A stretch of 64,000 nucleotides of DNA, taken from Micrasema longulum (Eukaryota > Arthropoda > Insecta > Trichoptera > Brachycentridae). Location: positions 1 through 64,000 of the forward strand of contig JAGVSM010005045.1 of the NCBI GenBank assembly GCA_022494885.1, in the 5' to 3' direction. The first letter of the stretch is position 1; each line of letters starts with the position of its first letter. The notes below the pieces were generated by a model. That model searched no databases. It saw only the letters and a program-made list of their open reading frames with translations, and was not told where the DNA came from. This document shows, one piece after another, positions 63,073 through 64,000 of the stretch. A program made the position numbers and the translations under genes.

Positions 63073-64000
63073 AAAACATATGATTTAAATTCTTAAATAA
63101 TGTACAGTTCTTGTCATTATCGCACCTGTTTGTCTAAAACACAAATTAAATAAAATCACAGAATAATATTTGTTCATTATAACTCTTAACATTTTCCGCA
63201 GAGCACTTATTATCTACGAAAAATACTTTAAGTTTTAGGAGAAAAAATTATCATTTCCATTTAAATAATGAAATAGAAATTCCATATCAACCCTCTAAAT
63301 GCTTTTATTCTCTCTGTTTAAGTTTTACTTAAATGAAAAACACGTTTCCTAACTATTTCGTTTTAATTGAATTAAAATCACGTTGTAAGCATTTGTTTAC
63401 TTTAGTTATTTGCGGTAGCTCATAGCCTCAAAAGTGTAACACGGCGCTGATAAATTGTTTTAGAAGTTTTTAGGTATCCTAACATCAGCCCCATAATGTT
63501 ATGATAAGGACGAGATCCTTTGTCAATTTCACGTATAATCATTTATTCTTTCACGAGTTTTTCAGGTTCTGTGAGCATTCCATATTTTTTGAATAATGGT
63601 TATTTTTTTAAGGATTTATTTGTTTTAATTATAACATTTTTTCTCAGTATTTTGACAAAAAAGTCATGTTTTTTGAAGGAATCATATGAAATTATTTCAT
63701 TCTACTAGGTGTGAAGGGAAACGTATATATTTTGCATTATGCGTTCTTCACAAAAATATTTTTAAAATTATAGTTTTTAGGTAGAAGGGTTATGCTATAA
63801 CTATTTTTATAGGTAGGTTAACATCTCGGTATCTAAGTTTTCCTACGATCATAAGGTAAACTCTTGTCTGTTTATGTGTTAACCGTAGGAAAGGTAAAGT
63901 TGTGAGGAGTCTACCTATGTTATGTTTAAGGAAAATATTTGTTTAGTATAAGAAATGTCGATGTGTTCAAGCGGATGATGAAAAGGGAAATCAAATGGAG
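63073..64000. other. Unassigned A+T-rich sequence
   Basis: No gene or repeat recognised up to the end of the window. Confidence 0.4.

Noticed and set aside
1..64000. CRISPR arrays, operons, bacterial promoters or ribosome binding sites
   Set aside because: The sequence is clearly eukaryotic (spliceosomal signals, SINEs, LINEs); repeats are dispersed and not spaced like CRISPR arrays.
1..64000. Endogenous retrovirus or LTR retrotransposon
   Set aside because: All RT blocks seen are of the non-LTR type; no LTR pair, primer binding site, protease or integrase motif was found.

Overview
The window looks like about 64 kb of eukaryotic, very probably insect (at least arthropod), nuclear DNA. It is strongly A+T-rich, the longest open frame is only 198 codons, and I can name no complete host gene. 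Nearly everything I can identify is transposable-element debris of mixed type: 5'-truncated non-LTR retrotransposons, tRNA-derived SINEs, Penelope-like elements (PLEs), a pogo-type and a piggyBac-type DNA transposon, a Helitron-like element, and several foldback or MITE-like palindromes. That mixture, the codon-poor A/T background and the SINE and RTE types fit a large, repeat-rich insect genome; I cannot place the order or species. All family calls rest on motifs I could read and on comparing copies inside the window; no database search was run.

Layout. 1-9 kb: retrotransposon 3' ends, one copy each of two dispersed repeats (here F and E), a minus-strand reverse transcriptase (RT) tail, a 235-bp foldback, another RT tail at 6.5-7.2 kb, and an unrecognised exon-like segment near 8.7 kb. 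9-16 kb: an RTE-type LINE tail, SINE A, a second F copy, an RTE fragment with a 5' inversion, and two Jockey/CR1-like RT tails. 17.6-18.5 kb: a deleted pogo-like element with matching terminal inverted repeats (TIRs), TA duplications and a psq-type helix-turn-helix start. 19-28.7 kb: SINE B, an RT tail split by another retroelement, a perfect palindrome of repeat E, a PLE with a hammerhead-like motif, SINE C, and a third F copy split by SINE A. 28-36 kb: several RT/RTE tails, SINEs and a foldback.

36.7-46 kb holds the best hint of a host gene: a promoter-like short leader with a strong splice donor at 36.78 kb and a 28-nt exon candidate with a start codon at 45.94 kb. Between them lie a Helitron-like element bracketed by direct repeats, RT tails, a fourth F copy, a MITE and a SINE carrying a perfect 129-bp tandem duplication. 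46.7-48.1 kb is a piggyBac-like element with intact TTAA duplications but a deleted catalytic core. 49-56 kb contains more LINE tails, a SINE, and a 2.4-kb degenerate endonuclease-RT retrotransposon in a compound block flanked by a diverged 50-bp direct repeat. 56-64 kb has a foldback, further RT tails, a second PLE fragment, a head-to-head endonuclease/RT pair and a LINE tail with a nested insertion.

The genes do not form a pathway. The functional relations visible are parasitic: SINE A ends in the same tail as the RTE-type LINE, consistent with the LINE mobilising it, and the pogo-like and piggyBac-like elements look like non-autonomous derivatives dependent on transposase made elsewhere. 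I did not find a convincing novel biological system. The most interesting leads are the SINE/LINE shared tail, the hammerhead-like motif, the Helitron with repeated flanks, the exon candidates and the unclassified repeats E, F and G.
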